This document shows, piece after piece, positions 4,742-5,852 of a stretch of 5,852 nt of DNA. The DNA lies in assembly GCA_005884465.1 (NCBI GenBank), contig VAZH01000301.1, positions 1-5,852 of the forward strand, written 5' to 3'. Each line of letters starts with the position of its first letter. Position 1 is the first letter of the stretch. The notes under the pieces are model-generated. The model made no database searches and was not told the origin of the DNA. It saw nothing but the letters and a program-made list of their open reading frames with translations. The translations under genes and the position numbers were made by a program. Origin of the DNA: Alphaproteobacteria bacterium. GTDB taxonomy: Bacteria; Pseudomonadota; Alphaproteobacteria; Rhizobiales; Xanthobacteraceae.

Positions 4742-5852
4742 ATGGCAAAAAAACGCATCGGCATTTTAACCGGTGGCGGCGACGTTGCCGGCCTCAACGC
4801 AGTCATCAAGAGCGTGACCTATCGCGGCAGCGAGAACGACATCGAGGTCATCGGCCTCCGCCGTGGTTGGGAGGCGCTCACGCACCTGAACCTCGAGGAC
4901 CCGACCAGCAGGTCCCACTACATCATCCCCCTGAACCGTGAAAACACTCGCACCATCGACCGGCGCGGCGGCACCGTGCTGCACTCGAGCCGCACCAATC
5001 CGTCCAAAATGCAAAAGCTGCCCGATCATTTGGTCGGCAAGGACTTTCCAGTCTCCCTGAGTACCAAGGGCGGCGTCGCAACCAAGACGTGGGACCTCAC
5101 CGGCCAGGTGCTGGCGAACCTTTCGGGGCTCGGCATCGAACATCTGATCGCCATCGGCGGCGACGACACGCTCAGTTACGCAGCCAAGCTCAACGACCTC
5201 GGTGTCAAGATCATCGCCATCCCGAAGACGATGGACAACGACGTCCGCAACACCGAATACTGCATCGGCTTCTCGACCGCGATCACCCGCGCCAGCGATG
5301 CCATCCAGCGGCAGCGTACTACTGTCGGCTCGCATGAGCGAATTGGCATTTTTCGCGTCTTTGGCCGCGATGCCGGATTTACAGCGCTCTACACCGCGTA
5401 CGCGACCTCGATACGATGCGTCATACCGGAGTACAAGGTCAATCTCGACAAACTGATCCAGTTGCTCCTCGAGGAGAAGCGCGCCAACCCAAGCAACTAC
5501 GCGCTGATCGTCCTCAGCGAGGGCGCCGAGTGGGAGGGCTACAAGCTGCAGGAATACGGCGAGCCTGACGCCTACGGCCACCGCAGGAAAGCGAGCGTGG
5601 CCGAATCGCTTGCTGACGAGATCAAGCGGCGCGTCGGCGAGGAGACGATCACCTCCGACCTCACCTACGACCTGCGATCGGGCGATCCGGACTTCATCGA
5701 CAAGCTTGTGGCCTTGACTTTCGGTAACATGGCTTACGATGCCATCCTGGAAGGCAAGACCGGCCTCATGTCGGCGCTGGTGGAGGGTCGCTACGACCTC
5801 GTGTCCATCCCTGACGCCAAACTCGGGCCGCGCAAGTTGGACGTCGCCAGCA
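4742..5852 (+). CDS. pfp: 6-phosphofructokinase, pyrophosphate-dependent type (partial, 3' end off the window)
   Basis: The frame is open from ATG 4742 to the right edge: 370 codons of an expected 400 or so. The enzyme phosphorylates fructose 6-phosphate to fructose 1,6-bisphosphate in the cytoplasm. Signature segments in order are the N-terminal phosphate loop ILTGGGDVAGLNAVI (8-22), AIGGDDTLSYA (137-147), PKTMDND (161-167) with the catalytic-base Asp at 165, TVGSHERIGIFRVFGRDAGF (194-213), the substrate-binding GR-AGF, and LSEGAEW (258-264). Phosphate-donor choice follows two positions: Asp142 (Gly in ATP enzymes, in GGDG) and Lys162 (Gly in ATP enzymes, in PGTIDND). Both are of the pyrophosphate type here, and such enzymes are reversible. 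An oddity is Ala16 where the loop normally has Pro (PGLN). Upstream, TATTAT (4698-4703) could be a -10, but no good -35 was found. The gene appears to stand alone. Confidence 0.93.
   Translation, partial: MAKKRIGILTGGGDVAGLNAVIKSVTYRGSENDIEVIGLRRGWEALTHLNLEDPTSRSHYIIPLNRENTRTIDRRGGTVLHSSRTNPSKMQKLPDHLVGKDFPVSLSTKGGVATKTWDLTGQVLANLSGLGIEHLIAIGGDDTLSYAAKLNDLGVKIIAIPKTMDNDVRNTEYCIGFSTAITRASDAIQRQRTTVGSHERIGIFRVFGRDAGFTALYTAYATSIRCVIPEYKVNLDKLIQLLLEEKRANPSNYALIVLSEGAEWEGYKLQEYGEPDAYGHRRKASVAESLADEIKRRVGEETITSDLTYDLRSGDPDFIDKLVALTFGNMAYDAILEGKTGLMSALVEGRYDLVSIPDAKLGPRKLDVAS

Noticed and set aside
4555..4809. Minus-strand frame overlapping the phosphofructokinase start
   Set aside because: It has no ribosome binding site, overlaps the conserved N-terminus of the enzyme and shows no recognisable family.
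4766..5581. Long minus-strand frame (271 residues) opposite the phosphofructokinase
   Set aside because: It lies entirely antisense to a clearly conserved enzyme, has no ribosome binding site or recognisable motif, and is the kind of open antisense frame expected in GC-rich genes.

Overview
The window looks like chromosomal DNA of a high-GC alphaproteobacterium, most likely Bradyrhizobium or a close relative in the Nitrobacteraceae. This rests on codon use and on how typical the proteins look: a GYD-domain protein, a pyrophosphate-type phosphofructokinase, a membrane-fused spermidine-synthase-like protein and small exported Gly/His proteins. It is inference from memory of these families, not from a search. 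No rRNA, tRNA, CRISPR array, insertion sequence or phage gene was seen.

Layout. Positions 1-1429 (minus) carry the membrane half of a fused MFS/spermidine-synthase-like protein that runs off the left edge. Positions 1586-1822 (minus) may encode a small membrane protein, which is uncertain. Positions 1860-2192 (plus) encode a GYD-domain protein. A non-coding stretch of about 340 bases follows, holding two strong perfect hairpins: 2355-2380, a likely terminator, and 2486-2519, just past the next minus-strand gene. Positions 2534-2797 (minus) encode a small exported Gly/His-rich protein with a possible EcfG-type stress promoter. Positions 2974-3681 (minus) encode a single-pass membrane protein with a C-terminal beta-rich domain. 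Positions 3920-4207 (minus) encode a small charged helical protein preceded by a full CtrA box and a CtrA half-site. Positions 4300-4536 (minus) are the N-terminal stub of an alpha/beta hydrolase. Positions 4742-5852 (plus) encode a 6-phosphofructokinase with the residues of the pyrophosphate-dependent type, cut by the right edge.

Working together. There is no evident operon or shared pathway. The genes are mostly single transcription units with their own ribosome binding sites. The region between 2193 and 4740 has the character of a slowly eroding accessory stretch: small lineage-specific proteins, a truncated enzyme and low gene density, between two conserved metabolic or membrane genes. 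I found no convincing new multi-gene system. The best leads are regulatory: the CtrA-type sites at 4250-4288 and the EcfG-like promoter at 2839-2863.
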